In this document: positions 16,866 to 25,132 of the stretch, piece by piece
Position numbering within the stretch: the stretch's first letter is position 1
Layout of the letters: each line of letters opens with the position of its first letter
Source of the DNA: Accumulibacter sp.
GTDB lineage: Bacteria > Pseudomonadota > Gammaproteobacteria > Burkholderiales > Rhodocyclaceae
Length of the DNA stretch: 64,000 nucleotides
Direction: 5' to 3'
NCBI GenBank assembly: GCA_024235695.1
Contig: JACKLX010000011.1
Location: forward strand, 1-64,000
Program-made: the position numbers and the translations under genes
The notes under the pieces: model-generated
Database searches by the model: none
Told to the model about the DNA's origin: nothing
Seen by the model: the letters and a program-made list of their open reading frames with translations, nothing else

Positions 16866-17919
16866 GCCGACAGGTACGGCCGATACGGACCCGCGGCGCG
16901 AGAAGAAGAAGCGCTCCGGGCACGGCCGCAACGGCGCCGAGGACTATCCCCGCGCGCCGCGCATCGCGGTCGCCCATGCCCGCTTGAAACACGGCGATCG
17001 CTGCCCCGAGCCGGGTTGTGAGGGTCGCTTGTACGTGCAACGACGAGCGCCGGCGCTGCTGGTTCGCGTGACCGGGGTGGCGCCTCTGGCGGCGCAGGTC
17101 TATGAACTGGAACGGTTGCGCTGCGGACTCTGTGGCACGGTGTTCACGGCCGAGCCACCGGCAGGGGTCGGCGAGACGAAATACGACGAGACCGCCGCGG
17201 CGATGATCGCGCTTCTGAAGTACGGCTGCGGTTTGCCGTTCCACCGCATTCAGCGGCTCGAGAAGGCGTTGGCCATCCCCTTGCCGGCGGCGACCCAGTG
17301 GGAGGTCGTGCAGCAGGCGGCGGCACGTCTGACGCCGGCCTTTGCGGAACTGGCCGAGCAGGCGGCCGAGGGGTCGGTGCTCTACAACGACGATACGACG
17401 ATGCGCATCCTGAACTTCACCCAGGAGGCGCGCAGCGAGGCGCTGCCGCCGGGCGCTCGCGCGGATCGCACCGGGGTGTTCACTTCCGGGCTGGTCGCCG
17501 AGACGGCACACGGTCCGATCGCCTTGTTCAAGACCGGGCCCTGCCATGCCGGGGAACACCTCGCCGAGGTGCTCGACCGCCGCGAGGCGCCGGACCCGCC
17601 GATCCAGATGTCCGATGGCTTGTCTCGCAACAAGCCGGGCGATCATCCGACCCAGGCGGCTTCCTGTCTTCCGCATGCGCGACGCAAGTATGTCGACGTG
17701 GCCAACGCCTTTCCCGACGAAGTCGCCTTCGTCCTCAAGATGCTGCGCGAGGTCTTCCGCACCGACCAGCAGGCGCGGCGGGAAGGTCTTTCGCCACCGG
17801 ATCGCCTGCTCCTGCACCAGCAGGAGAGCGCCCCGCGCATGCAGGCGCTCGAGGACTGGATGGCCAGCCAGTTCGCGGAACACATCGTGGAGCCTCACTC
17901 GGGGCTCGGGCAGGCGATC
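16866..17919 (+). pseudogene. tnpC: IS66 tnpC internal fragment
   Basis: This stretch repeats 20160-21213 of the complete IS66 copy with only scattered substitutions, including the zinc-finger-like CPEPGCEG/CGLCG region and the catalytic-core sequence LYNDDTTMRILN. It lacks both the N-terminal part and the C-terminal part of TnpC. At 17920 the match stops and an unrelated frame continues to a stop at 17953-17955. It is a dead second copy. Its near identity to the other copy makes recombination between the two possible. Confidence 0.85.
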
Positions 17920-18060
17920 GTGCGCGTCACCGGGAGTCACCTGTGTGCGGTCTAAATCGCCCCGAGTCTTGCGGAGGCTCTATCTCTTTAGGCGATGGAG
18001 CCATGAAGAGATCAACGAGGTTTTCACCCAAAATCGTCGAGCGCGCGGTGCGCACGGTGT

Positions 18061-18068
18061 TCGAGGCC
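18061..18068. repeat. Target site duplication, left copy (tcgaggcc)
   Basis: The eight bases directly left of the IS66 left inverted repeat are repeated exactly at 21689-21696 directly right of the right inverted repeat. Eight bases is the usual duplication length for IS66, so these bases fix both ends of the element. Confidence 0.95.
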
Positions 18069-18090
18069 GTGTCCTTTCGGCAAAGCTGCA
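18069..18090 (+). repeat. IS66 left terminal inverted repeat (IRL)
   Basis: The sequence begins GTGTCCTTTCGGCAA and matches the reverse complement of 21667-21688 at 19 of 22 positions. Confidence 0.9.
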
Positions 18091-18153
18091 TGAAATCGCC
18101 GAGGCGGTCTGGTAGCGTGGTAGGCCCGTATTCACTGATCCAGAGGCCTCCCG

Positions 18154-18579
18154 ATGCCGCCGTCCCTAACCGTGTCCGACCCCCAGCTGGCCGCTGCCGC
18201 GGCCGCCCTGGCCGAATGGCGGAAGACCCGCCAGCGCAGTTCGCGTATCCCGGAAGACCTCTGGTCGCGAGCGATCGAACTCGCCGAGCGGTACGGCATC
18301 GCCAAGGTCGCCGTTGCCCTGAAACTCGACTACACCAGCCTGAAGCGCCGGCTGGCCAGCACCGCCGCGACCACAGCCAAGCGACCCGCCGCCGGCGTGC
18401 GCTCATCGTCGCCGTCACGCGACTTCGTCGAACTCGACTTCGACCTGCCGCTGGCCCCGTCGCCCTGCATCCTGGTTCTCTCTGACCGGCACGGCCGGGC
18501 GCTGCGTATCGAACTGCCGGGTGCGGCCAGCAGCGACATCGCCGAGGTCGCGCGCAGCCTGTGGCAGACAGGGCCGTGA
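18154..18579 (+). CDS. tnpA: IS66 TnpA (Orf1)
   Basis: This 141-residue protein has an N-terminal helical DNA-binding part (LAEWRKTRQRSSRIPEDLWSRA; AIELAERYGIAKVAVALKLD; YTSLKRRL) and a beta-rich C-terminal part, FVELDFDL...LRIELPG, typical of IS66 Orf1. TnpA is required for IS66 transposition but is not the catalytic subunit. It starts 85 bases inside the left end of the element. Its stop overlaps the tnpB GTG (GTGA), so translation is coupled. Confidence 0.85.
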   Translation: MPPSLTVSDPQLAAAAAALAEWRKTRQRSSRIPEDLWSRAIELAERYGIAKVAVALKLDYTSLKRRLASTAATTAKRPAAGVRSSSPSRDFVELDFDLPLAPSPCILVLSDRHGRALRIELPGAASSDIAEVARSLWQTGP

Positions 18580-18923
18580 TCGCGCTGACCCCGCGCCTGC
18601 GCGTCTGGGTCGCTGCCGAGCCGGCCGACTTTCGCTGCGGCATCGACGGTCTGGCCCGGCGCGTGCGCCAGGTCCTGGCCGAAGACCCGTTCAGCGGCGC
18701 CCTGTTCGTCTTTCGCAACCGCCGGCACACGGCGGTCAAGCTCCTGGTCTATGACGGTCAAGGCTTCTGGCTGTGTCAGAAGCGCCTGTCGCAGGGCCGC
18801 TTCCGGTTCTGGCCCGGGGACTCGCCGGGACAGGTGCTCGCCCCGCACGCCCTGGCGGTACTGCTCTCGGGAGGCGATTACGCGGCGGCCGGAGGGATGC
18901 CGCCGTGGCGGGTACTCGCCTGA
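18576..18923 (+). CDS. tnpB: IS66 accessory protein TnpB
   Basis: This 115-residue protein matches IS66 Orf2 throughout: VWVAAEPADFRCGIDGLA, DPFSGALFVFRNRR, VKLLVYDGQGFWLCQKRLSQGRF. The GTG at 18576, overlapping the tnpA stop, is preferred; a GTG at 18561 is in frame as well. TnpB is essential for IS66 transposition, with an unknown biochemical role. The usual hallmark is complete, so it is probably functional. Confidence 0.9.
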   Translation: MIALTPRLRVWVAAEPADFRCGIDGLARRVRQVLAEDPFSGALFVFRNRRHTAVKLLVYDGQGFWLCQKRLSQGRFRFWPGDSPGQVLAPHALAVLLSGGDYAAAGGMPPWRVLA

Positions 18924-18962
18924 CGCTTGCGTTCCACGCCCGGAGCCGGTATAACGGTCGGC

Positions 18963-19841
18963 GTGTCCACGATCCTTTGCTACCGCGGCCGCACGGTCAC
19001 TGCCGGCGACCTCGAAACCATCCGCGCGCTGCTCAAAGCGCATCCCGACGCCAGCCGCCGGGCGTTCTCGCAACGCCTGTGCGAACACTGGGACTGGCGT
19101 CAGCCCAATGGCGCGCTGCGCGACATGGTCTGCCGCAGCCTGCTGCTCGCCCTGCACCGGGCCGAGCACATCTGCCTGCCAGCAGTCCGCCACCGCCCAC
19201 CGAACAACGCCATTGTCCGCCGCCGGCCGCCGCCGGTGGCAGTGGACCGCTCGCCGCTGGAACAGCCTCTTCGCGCCTTGCGCCCCGTCGAACTGGTGGC
19301 GGTCCGCCGCACGCCACTGGAAGGACTCTTCGATCACCTGATCGCCGAGGCGCACTACCTCGGCCCGATGCAGGGCGTCGGCGAACAGCTCAAGTACCTG
19401 GCCTTCGGTCAGGGGCGACCGCTCGCCTGTCTGGGCTTCACCTCGGCGCCCCGCCACCTCGCGCCCCGTGACCGCTTCATCGGCTGGTCGCCGGCCGTGC
19501 GCCGGGCGCATGTGCATGAGATCGCCTACCAGAGCCGCTTCCTGATCCTGCCGTGGGTGCGGGTCCCGCATCTGGCCTCGCACCTCCTCGGCCGAGTCGC
19601 GCACCGGATTGGCGCCGACTGGCAGATGCTCTATGGCCATCCGGTGCATTATCTGGAGAGCTTCGTCGATCCCGAGCGCTACGCGGGGACCTGTTACCGG
19701 GCGGCCAACTGGCAGGAACTGGGCCTGACCACCGGTCGCGGCAAGGACGACCTGAGCCATCGCCCGAACCGTTCCCGCAAGCAAGTCCTCGGTTACCCGC
19801 TGCACGCGGACTTCCGTCGCCGCCTCGGGGCTTTGGCATGA
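18963..19841 (+). CDS. DUF4338 / DruA-like protein carried inside IS66
   Basis: The 292-residue protein opens VSTILCYRGRTVTAGDLETI and continues with LEGLFDHLIAEAHYLGP, LKYLAFGQGRPLACLGF, RDRFIGWS, NAxFLILPWVRVPHLASHLLGR-type sequence (here QSRFLILPWVRVPHLASHL) and YLESFVDPERYAGTCYRAANW. This is the pattern of DUF4338, the domain of DruA in Druantia anti-phage systems. DUF4338 proteins are also known as solitary passengers of transposons. The GTG at 18963 fits the family start; an ATG at 18927 adds 12 residues. Its 3' end overlaps tnpC by 4 bases (ATGA), so it is embedded in the transposition operon. Confidence 0.8.
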   Translation: MSTILCYRGRTVTAGDLETIRALLKAHPDASRRAFSQRLCEHWDWRQPNGALRDMVCRSLLLALHRAEHICLPAVRHRPPNNAIVRRRPPPVAVDRSPLEQPLRALRPVELVAVRRTPLEGLFDHLIAEAHYLGPMQGVGEQLKYLAFGQGRPLACLGFTSAPRHLAPRDRFIGWSPAVRRAHVHEIAYQSRFLILPWVRVPHLASHLLGRVAHRIGADWQMLYGHPVHYLESFVDPERYAGTCYRAANWQELGLTTGRGKDDLSHRPNRSRKQVLGYPLHADFRRRLGALA

Positions 19842-21561
19842 GCCGGCGCCGGCAGAAGCCGCCCCGGCGGCTGCAGATCCCGATTCAGGAGCTCAACGCC
19901 ATTGTCGAGCGCACCCGCGACGGTGCATTGCCCGAGGCCGAGCAGGCCACCCTCAGGGCGGCGGTGGACACCCTCGCGCGGGTGACCGCCGAGCTCGAGT
20001 CGACGCAGACCACGCTGGCGCGGGTGCAGCGGATCGTCTTCGGCTCGCCGAGCGAGCGCACGGCCGCGGTTCTCGGGGAAGCGAAGACGGGCGAGCGTCC
20101 ACCGGCCAACGCCCGACGAGTCCGCCGGCAGCGGCCGGCGAAACGGACCCCGGTGGTGCGCCGACAGGTACGGCCGATCCGGACCCGCGACGCGAGAAGA
20201 AGAAGCGCCCCGGGCACGGTCGCAACGGCGCCGAGGACTATCCCCGCGCGCCGCGCATCGCGGTCGCCCATGCCCGCTTGAAACACGGCGATCGCTGCCC
20301 CGAGCCGGGTTGTGAGGGTCGCTTGTACGTGCAACGACGAGCGCCGGCGCTGCTGGTTCGCGTGACCGGGGTGGCGCCCCTGGCGGCGCAGGTCTATGAA
20401 CTGGAACGGCTGCGCTGCGGACTCTGTGGCACGGTGTTCACGGCCGAGCCACCGGCCGGGGTCGGCGAGACGAAATACGACGAGACCGCCGCGGCGATGA
20501 TCGCGCTTCTGAAGTACGGCTGCGGTTTGCCGTTCCACCGCATCCAGCGGCTCGAGAAGGCGTTGGCCATCCCCTTGCCGGCGGCGACCCAGTGGGAGGT
20601 CGTGCAGCAGGCGGCGGCACGCCTGACGCCGGCCTTTGCGGAACTGGCCGAGCAGGCGGCCGAGGGGACGGTGCTCTACAACGACGATACGACGATGCGC
20701 ATCCTGAACTTCACCCAGGAGGCGCGCAGCGAGGCGCTACCGCCGGGCGCTCGCGCGGATCGCACCGGGGTGTTCACTTCCGGGCTGGTCGCCGAGACGG
20801 CACACGGTCCGATTGCCTTGTTCAAGACCGGGCCCTGTCATGCCGGCGAACACCTCGCCGAGGTGCTCGACCGCCGCGAGGCGCCGGATCCGCCGATCCA
20901 GATGTCCGATGGCTTGTCTCGCAACAAGCCGGGCGATCATCCGACCCAGGCGGCTTCCTGTCTTCCGCATGCGCGACGCAAGTATGTCGACGTGGCCAAC
21001 GCCTTTCCCGACGAAGTCGCCTTCGTCCTCAAGACGCTGCGCGAGGTCTTCCGCACCGACCAGCAGGCGCGGCGGGAAGGTCTTTCGCCACCGGATCGCC
21101 TGCTCCTGCACCAGCAGGAGAGCGCCCCGCGCATGCAGGCGCTCGAGGACTGGATGGCCAGGCAGTTCGCGGAACACACCGTGGAGCCTCACTCGGGGCT
21201 CGGGCAGGCAATCTCGTACATGCAGAACCACTGGCAGAAGCTGACGCTCTTCCTGCGCGTGCCGGGCGCCCCGATTGACAACAACATTTGCGAGAGAATC
21301 CTCAAGAAGGCGATCCTGCATCGGAAGAACGCGTTGTTCTATCGCACCTTGAACGGTGCGCGCGTCGGCGATCTGTTCATGAGCCTGATTCATACCGCGG
21401 AACTGCACCAGATCGAGCCGTTCGACTACCTCGTCACCCTGCAGCGCCATGTGGCGACCGTTGCGCTCGATCCGTCGGCGTGGATGCCTTGGAACTACAC
21501 CGAGGCGTTGGCCCGCGCCGAGGCAGCCGCCGCCAACGAGGCTGAAGCGCCGCCGGACTGA
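19838..21561 (+). pseudogene. tnpC: IS66 transposase TnpC with a single-base frameshift
   Basis: The N-terminal part (ATG 19838, MSRRRQKPPRRLQIPIQELNA; leucine-zipper-like region to RVQRIVFGSPSERTAA) and the C-terminal part (from about 20162: GTADPDPRREKKKRPGHGRNG, the CPEPGCEGRL zinc-finger region, the DDE core LYNDDTTMRIL, final EAEAPPD) lie in different frames. The span is 1724 bases, not a multiple of three, and the switch occurs between about 20040 and 20165. No obvious slippery heptamer is seen, so this looks like a mutation or an assembly error rather than programmed shifting. The full-length product would have about 574 residues. Confidence 0.85.
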
Positions 21562-21666
21562 GTCGCACAGCGGCAGGGTCTCGCCGCTCTTCTTGCTCGC
21601 CCGAGCATCCTCCAGGAGCTGGATCGCCCCCGTGCTGGGGCGGCTTGCGTCCGGTGGCCGGGGCTT

Positions 21667-21688
21667 TGCAGCGTTACCGAAAGCACAC
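21667..21688 (+). repeat. IS66 right terminal inverted repeat (IRR)
   Basis: This is the partner of 18069-18090 (19/22 identity as inverted repeat) and matches the IRR of the partial copy at 314-335 at 21 of 22 positions. Confidence 0.9.
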
Positions 21689-21696
21689 TCGAGGCC
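21689..21696. repeat. Target site duplication, right copy (tcgaggcc)
   Basis: It is identical to 18061-18068 and directly abuts the right inverted repeat. Confidence 0.95.
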
Positions 21697-21970
21697 AAGG
21701 ATCAGTACGATTCGCAGTGGGCGGCAATCGTATCCATTGCTGGCAAGATTGGTTGCACGTCCGAAACCTTGCGTCGCTGGGCTCGCCAGCATGAGCACAA
21801 CACCGGCCGTCCGCGCCATGTGCCGGCAACGGCCGCTCCGGCCGAGAATTGAACCGACAGCGAACAGATCCGGGCGACGGGTTCCGGATCAGTTAGCCGA
21901 CGTTCGCGCCTGGCGATTTTTCGCCGCCTCTACGTCTCTTGATGGCCGTAACCCGCCCGGCGCCGAATGC

Positions 21971-22330
21971 TCAGGCTGCCGTAGCCATGTGCATATTGAC
22001 ATGGATGTCACAAAACGGACAGCGCAAAGCGCCGGCCTCGGTGCGCTCGATCAGCCCCAATTTAACCAGTTCTGCTGCATCCTCGTGCACACGTTTCACG
22101 TCACGCCCAAGACGGCGTGCAAGTTCGCGAACCCCGACCGTGCCGCCGTCGTGCTGCAAGGCCTGCACGATGGCCCAGCGCCGTTCGGTCAACCTTCCAA
22201 AGAAGGCTGCTGGCGTTTCGAAGTTCAGGGTCTCTCCCTCATAGGTCGAGGCTGTCGCTGCCTGTCCAGCCTGGCGCAGGGCCGCTCGCCAGTCTGAACC
22301 TAGCGTGATTGCCAGTCTGCGTTTGCTCAT
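21971..22330 (-). CDS. HVO_A0114-type HTH antitoxin (TumA-like)
   Basis: This 119-residue protein has a winged-helix core (RRWAIVQALQHDGGTVGVRELARRLGRDVKRVHEDAAELVKLGLIER), as in MarR/ArsR-like HVO_A0114 family regulators, and a short C-terminal Cys/His tail (CPFCDIHVNMH). Its start overlaps the end of the upstream DUF6516 toxin gene by 4 bases. In TumE-TumA pairs the HTH protein is the antitoxin and normally represses its own operon. A candidate operator lies at 22641-22658, in front of the toxin gene. Confidence 0.75.
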   Translation of the reverse strand: MSKRRLAITLGSDWRAALRQAGQAATASTYEGETLNFETPAAFFGRLTERRWAIVQALQHDGGTVGVRELARRLGRDVKRVHEDAAELVKLGLIERTEAGALRCPFCDIHVNMHMATAA

Positions 22331-22623
22331 CGCGTTCTCCGTTTATCCACTTCCCTGATGAAGTCCTCGATCAGCTGATCGATCGTAGAGAAGCGATAGG
22401 GAAACTCATTGCCGTCAAGATGGCAGTGATCGCCCTTGCCTCTCTCGTTGTCAAAGCCGACGACACGGGCTCCATCGACGACATACACGAGCCGGTACTT
22501 AAAGCCATGCGCCGTTGGCGGCACGGGTACAGGCAGGCGCCAAACAATCATCTGAATGATGCTATCGTCTTCGGAGACATCCTTGAATTCAGTAATGAGG
22601 GTTGCCTTCATGTTGGCGATCAT
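22327..22623 (-). CDS. DUF6516 toxin (TumE-like)
   Basis: This 98-residue protein begins MIANMKATLITEFKDVSEDD, continues IIQMIVWRLPVPVPPTAHGFKYRLVYV and DNERGKGDHCHLDGNEFPYRFSTIDQLIEDF, the pattern of the DUF6516/TumE toxin family. The conserved GKGDH...PY segment probably forms the active surface. The start may be the ATG at 22623 or the one at 22611; neither has a strong ribosome binding site. It is followed by the HTH antitoxin in an ATGA overlap, i.e. the toxin-first order of TumE-TumA modules. Confidence 0.75.
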   Translation of the reverse strand: MIANMKATLITEFKDVSEDDSIIQMIVWRLPVPVPPTAHGFKYRLVYVVDGARVVGFDNERGKGDHCHLDGNEFPYRFSTIDQLIEDFIREVDKRRTR

Positions 22624-22640
22624 GACATCGCCAGATGTTC

Positions 22641-22658
22641 GTTGTCAATCTTGACAAC
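22641..22658. promoter_or_regulatory. Palindromic operator candidate of the toxin-antitoxin pair
   Basis: GTTGTCAA and TTGACAAC form a perfect 8-bp inverted repeat with a 2-base centre, 18 bases upstream of the toxin ATG. Outer flanks agatgtt (22633-22639) and aacatct (22656-22662) extend the symmetry in a second register. The position fits autoregulation by the HTH antitoxin. Confidence 0.6.
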
Positions 22659-22662
22659 ATCT

Positions 22663-23217
22663 AGTCTCCACTACACCTCAGCGTTGAGTGGTGACTATGA
22701 GCGAATTGCCGCTAATCAAACGTCCACGTCAGTGGACGGAGGAACGGCAGTTCATGGCCGGGAGGGTTGGTTCGCAAGAGTGCCAGTAGGCGGCCGTTGG
22801 CCTCAACAACGTTCTTGGCAACGGCAACCTTGGACCGCGACGCTCACAGGGTGGTCCCGGCCAATTGCTGTCGTTCGATGATTCCGGCAAGCAGCCATCT
22901 GAACGGCTGCTGTACTTCGCAAGCTGCCAGAGGGCCAATGCACACAATTCCCTCTTATGCAAAGCTTTGCATAAGGCCGACGACCAGGCGAAGTGCGCCT
23001 CGTTCCAAATGCCCGCTTCAAAGCAGGTAGCCGACACTGATTGTTGTCGCTCCGCCGACACTCATCGCCGCCAAGTTCCGCCGCTGATTCGTGCCACCAA
23101 GTTTGTACGGCATCACTTCCCGCTAACAGACCGGCAGATCCGGCCGAACTGCCGACGATCGGGCAAAGATTGACGACTTTGGGCGGTAGTGGCGCCTACC
23201 CCTTCACGCCCACCAGC
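22663..23217. other. Stretch without a supported gene
   Basis: No convincing gene is seen. A 28-codon frame starting at 22696 (MSELPLIKRPRQWTEERQF, TAG end) is too short to support. The stretch holds a perfect 22-bp palindrome at 22954-22975. The composition and scattered short frames suggest decayed accessory DNA. Confidence 0.5.
22954..22975. repeat. Perfect 22-bp palindrome
   Basis: CTTATGCAAAG (22954-22964) is followed directly by its reverse complement CTTTGCATAAG (22965-22975), with a HindIII site at the centre. It lies far from any gene start and has no T-run, so it is not an intrinsic terminator. It could be a recombination or protein-binding site, or the end of a small non-autonomous element. 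Confidence 0.6.
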
Positions 23218-23874
23218 CTAATGTCGGGGCAACATCAAGGGCGATGTTTGCGAGACCCGCTTTCTCGCCACGATGAAGACGGCCTTGTTCTTGCCTGGCG
23301 ACCAGCAATGCTCGATCTCGAGTTCGGCGTGTTCCAGCTCCTCCGTCAACTGGCTTAGCGTGAGTGAAAAAACGCTGGGCAGCAACGGCAATGCGCGAAA
23401 TACCGGTGCCACCGCACGCATCTGCCAAGAGCCATCCCCGATGCAGATGGTACTGGAGATGAACAGGCCGCCCGGCTTGAGCAATTCCTTCACCCGGGTC
23501 AAGGTCTGCGCCCGATCAGGCAACAGGTGGAGGATGTTCATCGCCAGGATCACGTCCCAGCTGCCCGCAGGGCTTTCAAGCTCGGCAAGCGAGCCCTGTG
23601 CAAAGCTCACGTTGCTCGCCCCGGCCGCCCGAGCCTTCTCGCGTGCGATGTCGAGCATTCGGGCTGAATAGTCGATGGCAAGGATATGCGCCACATGCGG
23701 AGCAAGCCAGATGGCGGTCGAACCCGTGCCGCAACCGAACTCCAGCATCCGGCTATTCGGCCTTAGCAGGGCCCGGGTCTTCTCCAGCTTGGTTTCATAG
23801 GACGCCTGATCGACAATCGGCATCCTGGCGTAGCGTTTGGCCAGCCGATCCCAGAACCAGGAACGCTGCATCAT
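23218..23874 (-). CDS. Class I SAM-dependent methyltransferase
   Basis: This 218-residue protein has a Rossmann methyltransferase core: motif I MLEFGCGTGSTAIWLAP, the acidic residue after strand 2 in AIDYSARMLDIAREKA, GSLAELESPAGSWDVILAMNILHLLP and the motif ELLKPGGLFISST. The layout resembles UbiE/Methyltransf_11 enzymes acting on small molecules; the substrate is unknown. The start is placed at the ATG at 23874 (MMQRSWFWDRLAKRYA) because GGGAGG lies 8 bases upstream; a longer frame to 23895 exists. It stands alone on the minus strand. Confidence 0.8.
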   Translation of the reverse strand: MMQRSWFWDRLAKRYARMPIVDQASYETKLEKTRALLRPNSRMLEFGCGTGSTAIWLAPHVAHILAIDYSARMLDIAREKARAAGASNVSFAQGSLAELESPAGSWDVILAMNILHLLPDRAQTLTRVKELLKPGGLFISSTICIGDGSWQMRAVAPVFRALPLLPSVFSLTLSQLTEELEHAELEIEHCWSPGKNKAVFIVARKRVSQTSPLMLPRH

Positions 23875-24143
23875 GATCGATCCCTCCCTGCTCATCGAAG
23901 TGCAATTGCGATCGGCCGCAGGGGCGCGGCATCGCCACCGCGCCGCTTGAGCGAGCCGCCGATGACAGCAAAATCATAGACTTAGTCGCGTGCCAAATCC
24001 CCGATATACGGACACGCTGCACGACTCAAGCGTAGTGATCGGCGGCGAATAGCGGATGGCAGCATGACTTGGCGCAAGCATTGACCGCCATCCGCCCGAT
24101 CGCGGTCATGTGACCGTGAAAAAGCAACGGTGATCGAGCCAAA

Positions 24144-24170
24144 CGCCCCCGCAAAGAGGGGCGGTTTTTT
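24144..24170 (+). terminator. Intrinsic terminator without an upstream gene
   Basis: A 6-bp GC stem (CGCCCC / GGGGCG) with an 8-base loop is followed by GTTTTTT on the plus strand. No plus-strand gene ends upstream within a kilobase; the methyltransferase is on the other strand. It may end a small RNA or be left over from a lost gene. Confidence 0.6.
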
Positions 24171-25065
24171 GAAGAAAGAGCGGCGCAAAGATCACCTCAC
24201 GGCTTTCGGCCACGCCCCGGTTCTTGTGGCGCCACCATCGGCGGTGATGGCGACGCTGTAGACGCGATTTTCATCATCCAGGGTGGCTACCGTCAACAGC
24301 CACGACCGTTAGTACAGCAGCCAGGCTGACCGTTCCGGCCGCCATCCAGACCGTCGTCGAGCCACACCAAGCGGCAGGTCTTCGGCCAATCCGGTCAGTG
24401 TGGCCGATCGGTGTGGACGGGCCGCGTGCGCTGCCCGACTACCGCTCGAGAGTGCCCAGAGAAGGCTGGGGCGATTCGTTCTATCCTCTGCCGCACCGGG
24501 CATGCGCACGCGGTCTCGTCCAGCGTGCAGGCTCAGCCGGGGGCACGGCAGTGCAGCCTGTTGCCAGGCAATGTCTGGTCGTCGCCACCGCAAATGCGTA
24601 CGTTGCTGCGAGCCGATCGAGGCGCACCGTTTGGCGCCCGTGCCGCGAGTGTTGCCCGCAGCGGCCCCCTGACCGGACCGACTGCGGCTGCCAGGGTGGC
24701 GCGGCAAGCGCCTGCGCTCCTTCCCGACTGCCGGACGGGCAGCAAATGTGCGACGTGTCGGTCGAGCAGTAGCGCCAGAAAGCCGCCTTGAGCGCCGGGT
24801 CGGCAAGCCACCGTATTGCCGACAAAGCGCCTGGTTGAGCTTCCATTGCTGGATGAAGGTAGCGGCAATCCGTTCCCGGGGCGCCGAATCCTCGCGGCTC
24901 TCGGTGACAGGTTACCGCTTGTGCTCCGTTTGCCCCCCTGAATGAACGCCGAGAAGGCCTCGATAGCGTGCCGCACGGACAATTTTTGTCAGGCAGGTGA
25001 CGGAAATGGACTCCTTCGACCGCTGTTGCGCGCGCAGGTCCGCGCGTTTGCGTCCTTCTAGCCGC

Positions 25066-25081
25066 TGGCACGGAAATTGAT
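25066..25081 (+). promoter_or_regulatory. Sigma-54-like promoter upstream of the pilin relic
   Basis: TGGCACGGAAATTGAT resembles the -24/-12 consensus TGGCAC-N5-TTGCW, with GG and the -12 element at the right spacing but GA instead of GC. It lies 51 bases before the pilin ATG. Type IV pilin genes are commonly sigma-54 dependent, which supports the call. Confidence 0.35.
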
Positions 25082-25132
25082 CTCAGCAAAGGCGAGGGAT
25101 TGTCGACTAACTCACTGGCAGAAGTTCGGACC

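Larger units (their letters stand above)
18069..21688 (+). mobile_element. Complete IS66-family element carrying a DruA-like gene
   Basis: The 3620-bp element is bounded by 22-bp terminal inverted repeats and an 8-bp target duplication. It carries four genes in one direction with overlaps or short gaps: tnpA, tnpB, a DUF4338/DruA-like passenger and tnpC. The tnpC frame is broken once, so the element may not move by itself. It interrupts an IS3-family orfA. Two further partial copies of the same element lie at 1-335 and 16866-17919, showing repeated activity in this genome. Confidence 0.95.
18003..21852 (+). pseudogene. IS3-family orfA split by the IS66 insertion
   Basis: The left piece (18003-18068) reads MKRSTRFSPKIVERAVRTVF then EA. 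The right piece (21697-21852) reads KDQYDSQWAAIVSIAGKIG, then CTSETLRRWARQHEHN and a stop. Joined after removing one copy of the 8-bp duplication they give the helix-turn-helix OrfA of an IS3-family element (typical: RFSPEVRERAVRLV...SQWAAIESIAAKIGCTPETLRRW). The reconstructed protein is only about 73 residues and stops early, so orfA was already damaged or truncated at its 3' side. No orfB is present. Sequence at about 17953-18000 looks like the left end of the same element. Confidence 0.85.
23875..25132. other. Long stretch of decayed sequence
   Basis: No intact gene is supported over about 1.26 kb. On the minus strand near 24790-24910, protein-like pieces in different frames (ERIAATFIQQWKLNQALCRQ and LADPALKAAFWRYCSTD) suggest a gene broken by frameshifts whose family I cannot name. 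An intrinsic terminator (24144-24170) has no recognisable gene in front of it. A sigma-54-like promoter (25066-25081) precedes the pilin relic. Confidence 0.5.
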
